Assembly (NCBI GenBank): GCA_018907035.1 | Contig: JACCIC010000120.1 | Location: 1,571,501-1,635,500 of the forward strand | Source of the DNA: Sycobia sp. Sy_11 | Taxonomy: Eukaryota; Arthropoda; Insecta; Hymenoptera; Epichrysomallidae | DNA: 64,000 nucleotides | Direction: 5' to 3' | In this document: in pieces, positions 12,743 to 24,979 of the stretch | Numbering within the stretch: position 1 is the stretch's first letter | Layout: each line of letters opens with the position of its first letter | Made by a program: the position numbers and the translations under genes | Notes under the pieces: generated by a model | Told to the model about the DNA's origin: nothing | Database searches by the model: none | The model's input: only the letters and a program-made list of their open reading frames with translations

Positions 12743-12898
12743 TGAAGTCGACGGTGGTTTGAAAGAAATTAGATCTGTGCACAGAGTAATTTGTACTTCT
12801 TTTTACTGTTTAAGAAATCGATTAAATTCTTATCTCAGGAAATGCCGAGACGGGGGATGCTAGTTTTTGATACTGTTAGAGTGTGTGTATATATATAT

Positions 12899-12934
12899 CA
12901 TATCATATCATATCATATCATATCATATCATATT
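12899..12934. repeat. (TCATA)n pentanucleotide repeat
   Basis: About seven perfect TCATA units lie between the two Helitron-like elements. A Helitron 5' end begins with TC after A, so the last TCATA may overlap the 5' terminus of the downstream element. Confidence 0.9.
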
Positions 12935-13394
12935 AATTTATAAAGACAAAGCGTGTTTTTTTGTACGCGATAACCGAAAAAACTACTGAACCGATTGTTC
13001 TGAAATTTGACATATAGATTCTATATTATCTTGGGAAGAACATAGGCTATGTTTTTTTTGAAAATCATTTTACTTTCATCAATAAATTAAGTTAATGGCT
13101 TTAACAATTAGTTTCACCAGCGGCCACTAGGTGGTGTCTTGAATCACAAACATCAACTCAATGTAGTCGGCTTAAAGTATTAATACCAGGTCAGCTCAAG
13201 TGAATGTTCATATCCAACTTTGGGATTCGTATCCTAAAGAAGGTGTGACGTTAGTCGGTATTACCTTTTTTGTTCTTCAGGTTAATCTGACACTACTCTC
13301 ACATCTTATGGATATCTTTTGATTTTTGTAAATTTTATTTTCTCTTACGTGGGCTTTCAATTAAATTTCAATCAAATCTTTCTGTCTCTCTCTC

Positions 13395-13429
<35 letters not shown>

Positions 13430-13740
13430 AATTTGATATTTTTTTGAATATTCTATTTTTTTCTATGCAAGAAGAAAATTGTATAATTATTTTGAAACAT
13501 GAATTATACAGAATGTTCAAATAAAAGAATCAGAATAATCAAATAATTTTTGAAAAGGGTTTAAAGTCTACCATTTTCAGATTTTCCCTTGCTTATTGAA
13601 TTGTCAAACATAAATCAAGGCAATATCCATCGCCTATTTAAAAAATATGCTATGCGAATATCAACATTTTTCTTGATTTCAGTTAACAGCACTACGAAAA
13701 TATTCACGGTATTTAATTGAAAAAAATGAAAGTATAAAAA

Positions 13741-13796
<56 letters not shown>

Positions 13797-14750
13797 TTTA
13801 AATATGGTTTCTACTGAGTAATATTGTAATATTGGCGTGTACGGGCGGTGGATTACGATATTCCATTGCCTTAAGACGATTTATATACGCAGTTATGTGT
13901 TCGGATGATAGAATGGGATGTCCAGGTGTCTCTGGGCGATTTCTACTGGAAATATTGTATTTAGTTGATGGTAAACGAGATCCAGGTATGAGGAAATAAA
14001 CTTTTATGGGAAGATGCATGTTGAGACGGTACTCTTTCCGAACGACTTCTACGGGGAGTATTGTGTTTAGTCGTTAGAAAGCGATGCTAGCTTTCTCGGG
14101 TTGACTTCTACTGGGACTCTCGTGTTTAGTTGGTAGGAAACGATGTTTAGGTATGTCGGGACAACTTTTAGGGAGAGTTTCATGTTCGGATGATAGAATG
14201 CGATTTCCAGGTGTTTTTGAACGACTTCTACGGGGAATTTCGTGTATAGTTGGTGGGAAACAAAGTCCAAGTATGTCAGTACGACTTCTATGAAGAGATT
14301 CGTATTCTATCATTTGAACACGCACACTCCCAGTAAGAGTCGTCCCGGGATACCTGGATATTGTATTCTACCTCCCCAACACAAAACTCTATATAGCAAG
14401 CGGCCCGAGAAATTTCCTATAGTCTGAACATGATACTCTCCGAAAACGTCGTCAAGAGAGACTTGGACATCTTGTTCTACCGCTTGAACTCGAAAGTACA
14501 ATTTTCTTCATCCGAGCCATATATATATATATATATAGTATAAAATGGTCGGCAAAATATTAACTTTTTGAAGTGGACGCTACATTGAAGCAGCTTTTTA
14601 CACAGAAGCGACGATAGGTAAATTACGGTCAATTATTTATAGAAATATAGATTTGTATATATAGGAGTACTTTTTACTTAGATATGATTGAATTGTTTAT
14701 GAAATCGGTTAAATTATTATCTCGGGCGAAGCCGAGACGGGAGATACTAG
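12929..14750 (+). mobile_element. Helitron-like non-autonomous element, ~1.8 kb
   Basis: The 5' region (about 12,945-13,060) has the style of insect Helitron 5' ends: TATAAAGACAAAGCGTG, then a stretch with CTACTGAACCGATTGTTCTG and GAAATTTGACATATAG. The 3' end has a perfect 5 bp hairpin (CTCGG-GCGAAG-CCGAG at 14721-14736), then CTAG at 14747-14750 followed by host T. Internally it has (CT)n (13,382-13,430), (TA)n (13,743-13,791) and the inverted ~60 bp array (13,850-14,510). No Rep/helicase ORF is present. The exact 5' base is uncertain because it abuts the TCATA array. Confidence 0.6.
13850..14510. repeat. ~60 bp unit array that reverses orientation (copy 2), encoding a 20-residue repeat
   Basis: About seven units in one orientation run from 13,860 to 14,300; CGACTTCT-type landmarks fall at 14043, 14102, 14162, 14222 and 14282, a period of 59-60. 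About three units in the opposite orientation follow, to 14,510. Units alternate between GTTGGTAGGAAACGATG-type and CGGATGATAGAATGCGAT-type halves, giving a higher-order period near 120 bp. Because 60 is a multiple of three, the minus strand of the left half stays open (14325 to 14074, 83 codons), repeating peptides like HRFLPTKHESP and NRILSSEHETL. The + strand of the right half reads the same kind of peptide (SRPGIPGYCILPPQHK). Confidence 0.8.
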
Positions 14751-14751
14751 T

Positions 14752-17160
14752 GTGTGTGTGTGTGTATATATATATATATGACTCGCGCACGCGTATGTGT
14801 GTGTAGACAGTCGGTGATGGTATTTTAGGCAAATTTTCTTTAGTTTAACATAAACAGGAAAACTATTTCTAATATCTATTCTATCTCTTTACTATGAAAA
14901 AGTAGGTAAATTGAACTTTATCTGAGTATTTGAACAATTATTTATATTTATGTATTCAGAATATCTAAATCTTAAAAGAAATAAAAAATCCTCAGAAATA
15001 TATTCTGGTTTTTGTAAGCCATAAATAATTTAGGTTTAACAAATAGCAAAAAAATATTTAGAGAATTTTACAAATTAATTGATTAGAAGCATTTTATCAA
15101 ACTTTTATTAAATTATTTTTATGTAAAGACAGGCAGGAGTGTATAAGATAAGAGCATGTTATGTTTTTTCTCTCTTGCTTTTTACATACTCTCAGTGAAT
15201 ATTACTGATCTTATGCATCCCTTAACTTTATTTGATTTTGTATTTAATAAATATATCAGATATAAAATAAGTATTTAATTTTATGAAAGCTGTATATGCG
15301 TATATACCTCTTTGAAGGGGATATCGGAGTAAAATCTGATCGCCATAATGCTGCATTTTGACCGTTATGTTTCATAATATAACAATTATTATAATTTAAT
15401 AGTGAAAAACGATTGTTTAGTGAGCTTAGTACAGCACAATCAATCAGAATTTATCTGATAGTGTGAAAATAATGAACACGATGAAGTAAGACGTGGAATT
15501 CGGGTCGAAGCGGTGGACATCGAGAGTCAGATGTAGACAAGAACAGATGATCTGGTCATATTCCTCTGTACTTGCGTCAGCTTGCGTATACACGTCTGTC
15601 GATGACCAGTGCCTCCAACCGATTTTCACAAATTACTGGCGTACTTTTCATCATTTACAGAATTATCCGATACAATATTTTTATTTATCGCGATAGTAAA
15701 CTCTTTACATAACTTTTTTTCAAACATTCAAGTAAAGAAAAGGCGATAATCTGAAAAATCACTGTCAGAACTTGTCATGTTACGCAGAGTTATGACGGTC
15801 AGACATTATTCCGATATTTCTTTCATACCCTGTGAGATAATGCCGTCGAAATCTTATATAATATACACACAAATTTTTTAAATAATATTATATAGCTTGT
15901 AATTCGTATGTGTTCAAAATTTTTAGTGATTTATTTACTCGACTTGCAAGGATAGTGTACAAACTTTGGGTAACAAATTTTAATGAAATTTTTGAAACCC
16001 AAATTTCCGACATCTATATATATTTATTTTGTTAGAAATTCTATATATTATATATATACATATTAAGTTTTTACGAAATGGTGCATAAACGCATTGTTTC
16101 AATTCTGTCTCTGGATGGCCTTTATCATTAGAACAATGAGATAAATTGTATATAAATGAACTAATCTTCGTCAGTATACAATCAATAGAAAAATTTAATA
16201 CATTTAGCTCGATTTTTACTCCGATGTAATTATATCAATGTAGCTAGACTACATGCGTATTAGTGACGTATCTGTGTATTCGATAGATCAGAATGTAAAC
16301 TGTAATCGACTGTTATAATGGTAACTTCACAGACTAAACTTGAAATTGCTAACCCTTTTTTTACAAATTATTTCATCGTTTAAATGTGTAAAATATATAG
16401 TGTATAAAAAAATTATATATATAGTGTAATAATATAAAAAACTCTATATATAGTGTAATAAAAAAATTACATATGAGGGTTTAGTAAAATGTGCGGGAGC
16501 CAAAATTGCAAGTAATATCTAGGGATATATGGGACTATTATGTGTGTCGTATATATATATGTATTATTTCCGTAAGCTTAAAGAGTGAAAGTATATAATA
16601 TTATACAATCAACGTTGGCACCTCGAGTCAGGCGTTAATCCCCGCTTGAAAATTCGATCAACTATCTATATAGGTACTTCTGTTTACGAAATCAGTCTTG
16701 AGACTTATGCCCGTACTGTCCAATGCGGTTCACCATTGCGCATACTGTAGCGATATATATATATATATATATATGCATTAACAGTTTTTTTATTCAAACC
16801 ACTAATCATATGAACATATTAAATGCCAGCTTATGATATTATTATACATTAGTTACAACAGTAATGCTGTGGGTATTTAGGTAATAACTAATAAAAATTC
16901 AAGATCCAGCGATTTCTTACAGTTAAGATAAGTCAAAATTAAATTGTGTAATAGTTACGATATTTTTCAAAGCTGGACGGAGTAATTTGTTTCATTTTCT
17001 TTTTTTTTTTATGTATGAATCCATGAATTATTGAGAAAATAATCGTCCGTTTTTGTACGTCAAAGTATTTACCGCCAAAGTGCGCAAAAAGTTATATTTC
17101 GAAACTATTACATTATAACCAAATCCTATGTCAATAGAATGTTTCTATCCTCTATTTAAT
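14752..17160. other. AT-rich non-coding sequence
   Basis: (TG)n/(TA)n at 14751-14778, right after the Helitron 3' end. Three imperfect copies of TATATAGTGTAATA-like sequence at 16390-16470. A (TA)n tract near 16752-16775. No gene is recognisable. Confidence 0.55.
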
Positions 17161-17164
17161 GCCA

Positions 17165-17216
<52 letters not shown>

Positions 17217-17270
17217 TCTCTATCTATCTATCCCTATCTCCCTCTCTCTCTCTCTAAAAGCTCGTTTCCT
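17161..17270. repeat. (CT)n microsatellite
   Basis: Long CT run at 17168-17214 and degenerate CT/TATC sequence after it. Poly-Ser-Leu ORFs over it are artefacts. Confidence 0.9.
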
Positions 17271-17439
17271 CATGCATGGCTCTTCCTCTATGTATGCAAG
17301 CATGCACATATACTCACACAAACGATACAAAACAATCCGCACGCTTACATTATGTATTCGCTTATATACATATACATATATATATATAGATGAGCTGCGC
17401 ATTTGCATGTGTGCATGTAACTATATCCGTATAGTAACC

Positions 17440-17561
17440 CATACATTAGAGCTCCTCCGCGCCAAAGTCGGGCGGCGTTTCCCTCCTTCTTTCCTCTTCC
17501 TCCTCCTCCTCCTCCGGGCGCACGCGCGCGCGCACACATACACGCGACTCCATTTCTATGT

Positions 17562-17599
<38 letters not shown>

Positions 17600-18494
17600 C
17601 AGAGGCCGTGGCGGAGCGTGCGGAGCACGAGAGGAGGGTGCGCGCGCGCGCGGTGACGTTCTGGTTCTATCTATACGTCGCGGATCATATAGAGCCGCAA
17701 CGCAGCACAGTCGAGCACGGCCCGCGAAGCCGTCAGCATCGCGATTACTGTTTGTGTGTGTGTACATATATACATCTATCTCATAATATATCTATCTATC
17801 TATATATATATCTATATATAGAGTATCAGAGCAGGGACGGATAGTGAACGAGAGGGACAGTGCGGCGCCCCGTGCCCGCGCAGGTGATGGACCTCTCCTT
17901 CGCTCGGAATCGCTGCCGCCGTGGTCGTCGCCATCGTCATTGTCATCCTTGCTAAAATCCTATAATTATAATTGGTAAAGCGTCGAACGTCGCGGGGCCT
18001 ACTGCATCCCCGGTGGGCCGCCGCAGCGCGGGCGCGCGCGGCTGACGCGCGCACGTGCATCGGTGCTATATACATATGTGTATATATATATATATATATA
18101 CATACATATATATATATATATATGTATGGGTATATAGCGTTTCAAGTGCGCGAGTGACGTTTCGCGTTGTAGAGGGGGACGGCGAATAGGAAGAATTGGA
18201 CTTTTTCGTCTTCGCCAAAAGGAGTCGCTGCTGCTGCTGCTGCTGCTGTTGCTGCTGCTTGTACTGCTGCTGTCGTCGCTACTCTGCCGCCTGGAGGAGC
18301 GACGTCGAGAGAAGGGCGCGCCAGGGCGCGACGGAGCTGGTGGCGGAGGTGGAAAAGGTGGCGAAGAGTAGAGAAGGAGGGACGCGGACAACGCACCGGT
18401 CACCGCACGCCGAACCTGTAATGTACGACACGGCCATGGACGCCTGGATGTATGACGTGGTACGTCTGTGTGTATGTGTGTGGCAGTGCGAATT

Positions 18495-18561
<67 letters not shown>

Positions 18562-18760
18562 TCGCGCATGCCTGTATGTTGTGTATACGTGTATATATGT
18601 ACGCCGCCCGCGCCGCGAGTTGGGGCTGCCGGCGCGGGCAAGGTCGCCGCGCGCGCATCGCCAACGCGCCTCGTTCGATCGAATGCCTTGCCCGCGCTCT
18701 TGATTTTTTTTTGCGCGAATCCGCGGGATCCCGGTGGGTCGCGACTGTGAAATGATTATA
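17440..18760. promoter_or_regulatory. Large GC/CpG-rich island with microsatellites
   Basis: CG-rich blocks alternate with (GA)n (17,563-17,596), TCTA/TA repeats (17,778-17,820), (TA)n (18,079-18,122 and 18,496-18,556) and a CTG/TGC trinucleotide tract (18,228-18,282). ORFs on both strands are poly-Cys, poly-Ser, Pro/Arg or Tyr-Ile and not convincing as genes. The base composition resembles the other islands and suggests a promoter region, but I see no well-placed TATA box or decisive donor. GCAAGGTCG at 18638-18646 misses YCAAGGYCR by one base. Confidence 0.3.
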
Positions 18761-19301
18761 TAAGATAAATATTATAGATATCTTGTCGCATAGGTTCGTT
18801 TCAATCCTCAAATTCGGTTATATATGTAGGTGTATATGTGTATGTATATATATATATATATATATTTGAAGGATTGGACATTGAAAATTCATTATCTATA
18901 GGTAGCTTGCGTATGCCATGGAGCTACGTATAAATGTAAAATTTGGGATTAGACATGCTGTAAGAAATAAGATTTGCGGAGAATTCTTCGCGACATCAGG
19001 CACAGCTGATGCATCGGAGAACGGCCAGCACACAGGCGCTCACTCAAACAAACAGTATATACTGAATTTTCGTATGCGTTATGCAATATTCATAGATTCT
19101 TATATACTGACCGTGGAAATGCATTAATCGAACAGTTTATTTTACTGTAACAATAAACTATATCATACAAGAGTAAACGTCATCGATCTTTTATACGAAT
19201 ATGAATGTTATTTTTGTCCTGATTTTTCTTTTTCTTTAATTTGTGCTATGCTATGTTTATTTTGGTACATTTTTTTATCCATATCATTTTAAAATGATCG
19301 A
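18761..19301. other. AT-rich non-coding sequence
   Basis: A (TA)n tract at 18845-18866. A 69-codon ORF at 18918-19127 has no recognisable motif. Nothing else is supported. Confidence 0.5.
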
Positions 19302-19870
19302 TTTTTTTCCAAGTATATAAAAAAGATAGCCACTGCTGTTTCTGATAAATTTTCGACGATTTTCAAAGATTTTCGTATATAGTAACATTGATGAGAATTT
19401 CAAATGTGAATTATATATACGGACCCGTTTCAAAAACGCACCGAAATTAAGTAACGTTCAAATTTTAATTTATATAATTATTTGTCAATATGTTCGTCGT
19501 CATAAACAGTTTTTTTTAAATTTAAGGTCTGCAATTCATACGAATGATTTAACGATTTATTATTTCCAATAATATTAAAAATCGTCAAAATGTTCTAATA
19601 TATTTATTTTCTCAATTTTAAAATACCTGCACTTCTTTATTACAGATTTTTTTGGCCAGGTAAGCTTGGTAGAATAACCTTGACCGTTACACACAAAACA
19701 AAATTTTCATTATATTAATGCTCCACAGTTAAAGTAATCAATAATGAGAAACTTACAGATACAACGGAAATAATTAAACTTTCATATAATCCCATAATAA
19801 GTAACATTTATTGAACGAAGTATAAAATACGAGTATTTCCGATATTTCAGATGTCTGTAATCTTTTGAAG
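19302..19870. repeat. Dispersed 0.56 kb repeat, copy 2
   Basis: Second copy of the 11702-12265 repeat, same orientation, 7.6 kb away. It starts at a T-run followed by AAGTATATAAAAAAG and ends in TCTTTTGAAG. No terminal inverted repeats or target-site duplications are evident. Confidence 0.85.
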
Positions 19871-20167
19871 CTAAAATCGATCCTATTTTTTTCTTATATT
19901 CAGCTAAACTCTTTTCATATTCTAATAGATTATTGTTATAATTCATTCTCCTTCAAATGATGTAAGAAAGAAAAAAGATTATTAACGATCAATTTCTTGA
20001 ATTATCTATTATGAGAAAAAAATGATGAAATTTAGCGCACGGAGCTAACATCGAATACGATTCTTATTTTGGTAATATAAGTTCGATACTAATAGATTTA
20101 AAGGAAATTCAGTATTTAATTTGTAAATAAATATAAAATTAGAATGATTGCGAATTAGCAGGATTAC

Positions 20168-20202
<35 letters not shown>

Positions 20203-20508
20203 CGGACATGTATGTGTGTTCGACGGTGTCTATATATAATATTAAAAAATTTCAAATTTGAATTATCAAGGAAACCATCTATATTATATTAGCAAATCGA
20301 ATATTGCGTTTACTTGGAAAAAGATATCATTCCACATACACATATATATCCCTGCAGATTCCATGTTGCATCTCAATCAAGCGCATTCGTAATATCTAAA
20401 TTTGGAGCAGAATTTTTGCACTGCACGTAACTTTTCAGAATTATTAACACGAATTATTAACTACTAAATCCGTCGATCTGTATTATTGTCTAAGCTACGT
20501 CGATAATC

Positions 20509-20570
<62 letters not shown>

Positions 20571-20603
20571 CACGATAACCGATTTTTCGCTTTGCTCTTT
20601 AAG

Positions 20604-20655
<52 letters not shown>

Positions 20656-22280
20656 GCGATGTGCGGCAAATCGCTTACATAATTCCTTTGCGCACTGTCG
20701 CAATGAACTATAGGGATTGAGTAGCAGGGGGAGGGTGGAAAGTTCGAACGCATAAGTGTCTACGTGCTTCGTTATATTCTACAGTCCTCTCTCTTTCCCT
20801 CTCTCTCTCTCTCTCTCTCTCTCCGTCTCTCAGCCCACCGGAGATCATAGAAGATATACAAAATCGCTTTGCGCTGAAAACTTTGATTGATCTCCGTATA
20901 ACATAATTTGACTGACCCTAATTGAAAAACTCGCGCTACGATGTGTGTGTGCGCGCGCGTATTATTTGAGCCCTGTCCTCCTCTTGTGATTTTTATAACA
21001 TACACATTGAAGGGTTACAAATAATTTTTGAATTACAAGGTTTCATAGATTAAATGAATCTGGGCCTTTCAGCGAATAATTTAAAGGAATTCCAAATTTG
21101 CAAGACGACGGGACCATTAAACGTTATTTTGCATTTGAAGAAAGAATATATTTTGGCCAGTGAATTTCCAGGCCCGACCCTCGTTGCGACCCGTTGGAAA
21201 TTATGTATTGTGAGGGGGGGTGGGGTGGGCAGGTCTGAAGATCTGTGTATAAGGAGGTATTATATACAATCGCGACAGCGTGCAAGAACGAGCCGAGCAG
21301 GCTTATAACCTGTATATCATATTAGGATTGCCGAATTCGAGCGGGGAAAAAATTGTTTGTTTTGAAGATGAGCAGAGGCGCGCTGATTCAATATATAACT
21401 TATTATCGCTCTTTCTCGCCCTGATGTATTAACTGGCTCGCAATCGCAACAGCAGCGTTTGTCGGCCCGACACGAGAGAGAATATTGTGTCGCGCGCACT
21501 CTGCCGCTTTTGCCGCTGATATACATACGTGTATGTGTGTATGTATGTATGTATGTATGTATGTATGTATGTATGCATGCATTATATATATATATATGAT
21601 TTGTGTTTGTATGTGTGCTCCGTCAATCGCATTCTTTCAAACCGATGGCCAATTCCTAGAAAAATTTGGAAATACTGTTCAAGTTGACGTTGTTATATAC
21701 ATTGACCGCGAGTACTGAATAATACAAGCGGATTCTTTTTTTTTGCGTTAATTTTTTGCCCTTTCTTTTTTTCGCCACTCTCTCGCCTCGGTAATTTTTA
21801 CTCAAACTTATACTCCGGTGTATTAAAAGGTAAAGCGCGTTCATCGAATTCTTCCTACCTTTTATTATAAAGACTCGAGTCGCTCTTTTGAAAAATGTCT
21901 CGTATGAAAAATGTATTGGAAACGCGCGCATGGGATTTAATGCGACGATATCGCATGGACAGAATGAAATTTTCAATGGCACAAAAAGTGAATAATGCCG
22001 CCGTGAACATCAGTGTATATATATATATATATAAAGAACTAGATTTTTTTTCAAGCTTTATCTTATACCAATCGCGTATAATAGGTATAATCTCAATTTG
22101 AACCAAAAAAAATTTCTAAACGTTCGCGTTCGATAAAAAGGATAGAAATGCATAGAATCTGTATATACAATAGCCGCAGGATCGCTTAACTCTGTATTGA
22201 TATTCTCCTAGCCGAAATTTCCCTTTGAATAATTTGGCACAATCAGCGAGAGGTGAGATAGATTGTGAATTATTATAACG

Positions 22281-22320
<40 letters not shown>

Positions 22321-22330
22321 GTGAACAACA
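19871..22330. other. Non-coding, microsatellite-dense sequence
   Basis: (TG)n/(CG)n at 20168-20204, two long (TA)n tracts at 20,511-20,568 and 20,606-20,655, (CT)n at 20,796-20,823, (TGTA)n at about 21,541-21,575 and (TA)n at 22,287-22,316. No gene is recognisable. Confidence 0.6.
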
Positions 22331-22517
22331 TCGATCACGGGAGCGCGCGCGTTCGATGACTGTGTATTATAATATTCCCTCCCTCTCCCTTCGGCACTCC
22401 CACGGCTTTCTTTTGACGCGTCTCCCTTCGTTTCTATTATAATACTACATATATTGCGGATATTTTCCTGGCACAGTATAGTATACCTCTCTCATCTGTC
22501 GTTTTAAAATTTTTTCT

Positions 22518-22564
<47 letters not shown>

Positions 22565-22995
22565 CCGATCGCGCGAGATTTGACCGCGCAAATGCATATA
22601 CATACGGGCGCGCGCGCGTGTGTGTACGTGCACACACGCGGACACTGCGCGCTGTTTTTGTCTTTTGACTCGCGCGAGTGCAAAAACGACTGCGCGGGGC
22701 GGGGAGGGGGGAGAACTTCGCGGTTCGGGTATTTTCGGCATTTTTGCATGCGTATTGTATATATTGTAAGAAAAGAATCTCGAAAGAACGTCTTAACAAT
22801 GCGCTGCGACGTAAAGTCGATTTGTACCGAGGCATCGGGGATGATTTTAAAAATAACGTCGCCTTAGCCCGCGTTGCGCATCCGGCCGAAATGGCCGAAA
22901 AATTGGCCGGGCTTGAAATCGGTGGATCATCGGCTCGCGGCTCCGCGTATCTCCTCCCCTCCGAAATCGTTTGGACGTTGATTTTAAATTAGTAT
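22331..22995. promoter_or_regulatory. GC-richer patch of unknown role
   Basis: Contains (TA)n (22,520-22,562), CG/GT repeats and complex GC-rich sequence to about 22,980. A 104-codon + strand ORF (22,678-22,992) is non-repetitive in its second half (Ala/Glu/Gly-rich) but matches no family I know. It could be a promoter-type island. Confidence 0.2.
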
Positions 22996-24251
22996 ACGCA
23001 ACTGGAAATGAAGAATCGACAAAAACAAGATTTCTCGAACCGTTGCAAAAAAAGAACCTCTGTTCCTGATTTATTCATTGAAATCAGTAATAATTACTTT
23101 ACGTATGAATATCTATATTAATCGACCTTACTAGAGGCTGCACTGCCTATATTTCGATAGAGGTAAACAAAGTTAACCTATACAGTGCACATAGACCTAA
23201 TAGGAGAAGAAAAAATATACATATGGAAAAGTCTTAAAGCTAACTAAACTCATAAAAACACGATAGTTCTACGTGTACAGAATATATCGAGGCATATATA
23301 AAAGCGATAAAACTATATTAGTAATTATATGCCTAAGTATATTTAGTACGAATAATTGGCTGTTTTTCAATATATCATGTTTGTGTTATAAATTTTTATC
23401 AACGTTACTGTATACCAAAACTTATACAAAGATCGTTAGATTTTCGACAGATGCTGTACTGTGGCGTCGTAACAAACATTTCCCTTTCTACGAACTTGAA
23501 TCGAATACACTTGAAAAAATGTATCGAGAAAGAAGACTAGCACTGTATATCGTTTTTTTTATGGACGATTTACAATACTTCATTGGATTGTTATAGCTTA
23601 TATGTTATACCGTACTTTTAGCAACAATCATATTTAAAGAGAAGCTATAACGGACGATTCTCGATAATGTGCAACATTGATGGTGCAAACTAAATACAGT
23701 TTCGTCCACATTCGCTCTCTAAATATATATATATATATAATATCAACACTAGCTAAATGAACTGGCAGCCTCGCGAATGACTTACGCAACGATTTCTCGT
23801 ATCGCAAGGAGGGAAAAACATTCGGCACCCGCATGAGTATGTCTCTTTCTTCATTCCTCCCCCCTCCCCCCTCCCCCTCTCTCATCTCTCTCTTTATATC
23901 GGTATTATTATGTCCAATCGTTCGATCAGACTAAACGTTCGCGGTATAGTAATAAAGACATCATGGATACCATTGCGTGGCGCAATATTACGGACCTCTC
24001 GGGGCCTCTGCTCTTGAAATCTTGCGGCAGCGGGTGACGGCCGCTGCACGCCTCGTTTCTCGTTTCGGCCACACACACACACACACACACACACGCGCGC
24101 GCGCGATATATTCATAATAATCTTCTGCGATAAAGAGAAATATTCAAGGCTGCGCACGATGATGTTGGCTCCTCTTGCGCCGGCCGGTTTTTTGCGGGTA
24201 CGCGCGCGCTTGTGTACTTTATATGCATGTGTGACAAGACGGTCACGGAGT

Positions 24252-24285
<34 letters not shown>

Positions 24286-24455
24286 CGATTACATTATGTA
24301 CGGGGACCCAAAAGAATTATCAAAGGGGGTGGAGCTATTATTATTTGTCCAAACATCGCGAATTCGTCATATGCAGCAAACGCAATTCTTTAGATCAATG
24401 TAATACGAAAAGTAAAAAGTACTCCTGCGGATTGTTTTTATTTGTTTTGTTTTTT
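22996..24455. other. Non-coding sequence with scattered simple repeats
   Basis: C-rich tract at 23,857-23,880, (CA)n/(CG)n at 24,070-24,104 and (GA)n at 24,252-24,283. ORFs, including a 107-codon one at 23,273-23,596, show no motif. No gene is supported. Confidence 0.5.
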
Positions 24456-24459
24456 TTTT

Positions 24460-24600
24460 TCTTTAAACTAACCAACATTTTCAACAGTTACAGTAATAAT
24501 ATAATGGCAGTCAGACTGTCTTTATTTATAAGCATCTCCGTAGATCTGAGATATAAAATTTGTAACTGAAAACAAATTGTCTGTTATCGAATAAATATTT
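24460..24600. repeat. Diverged local duplicate, copy A
   Basis: Resembles 24811-24975 in the same orientation: shared TTAAACTAA start, then ATAATRGCAGYCAGAYTGTC, then CCGTAGA-TCTGARATA. Roughly three-quarters identical over the best 50 bp by eye. Nature unknown. Confidence 0.5.
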
Positions 24601-24613
24601 TTTTTCGTTTTGT

Positions 24614-24678
24614 ACCAAGTAAATTATTTTCTTAAATTGAGAAAATATCTTCTTAAATGATGGAATGATTTACTTGGT
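24614..24678. repeat. Inverted repeat with 11 bp perfect arms
   Basis: ACCAAGTAAAT (24614-24624) and its complement ATTTACTTGGT (24668-24678) enclose a smaller ATTTTCT/AGAAAAT stem. The structure lies between the two diverged duplicates. Confidence 0.6.
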
Positions 24679-24810
24679 TCTAAATTAATAAATATTTACT
24701 TGATATCAAAAAAATATTTTTGTGAGTTTATGATTATAACTAACGTGAATTAACTATCGGCAAAAGACGATCTAATTGCGTCGCCATCGCCGACTTATCT
24801 ACTCATATTC

Positions 24811-24975
24811 CATTAAACTAATAAATATTTTTATCGTTTTCATAGTCGTTATAAAGTAATATATTTATAATTATATAATAGCAGCCAGATTGTCCTGGTT
24901 TTCTAATCACCCCCGTAGAATCTGAAATACAAAAAACTACTGGTAAAAAGCGAAAATTAATCGGTATACAATTGT
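24811..24975. repeat. Diverged local duplicate, copy B
   Basis: Partner of 24460-24600, about 370 bp downstream, same orientation, with small insertions. Confidence 0.5.
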
Positions 24976-24979
24976 TGGA

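Larger units (their letters stand above)
12266..12863 (+). mobile_element. Helitron-like element, 5'-truncated copy
   Basis: It ends in a Helitron-type 3' terminus: a short imperfect hairpin (CTCAG...CCGAG), then CTAG at 12860-12863 followed by T, matching the terminus at 14750 (shared ATCG(A/G)TTAAATT...TATCTC and GCCGAGACGGG). It carries about five ~60 bp units (12,320-12,620) and an AT-spaced inverted repeat (12667-12742). No Rep/helicase coding is present, so it would be non-autonomous. The 5' end is missing or replaced at the junction with the dispersed repeat at 12265. Confidence 0.55.

Noticed and set aside
13850..14510. CRISPR-like regular array
   Set aside because: Units are contiguous, diverged and inverted, with no unique spacers, in a eukaryotic mobile element.
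17999..18403. Ser-rich ORF opposite a Cys-rich ORF
   Set aside because: Both are translations of one CTG/TGC repeat and its GC-rich flanks, not a gene.
22678..22992. 104-codon ORF with Ala/Glu-rich C-terminal half
   Set aside because: No recognisable family and the start lies in G-rich low-complexity sequence; mentioned only as part of the GC-richer patch.
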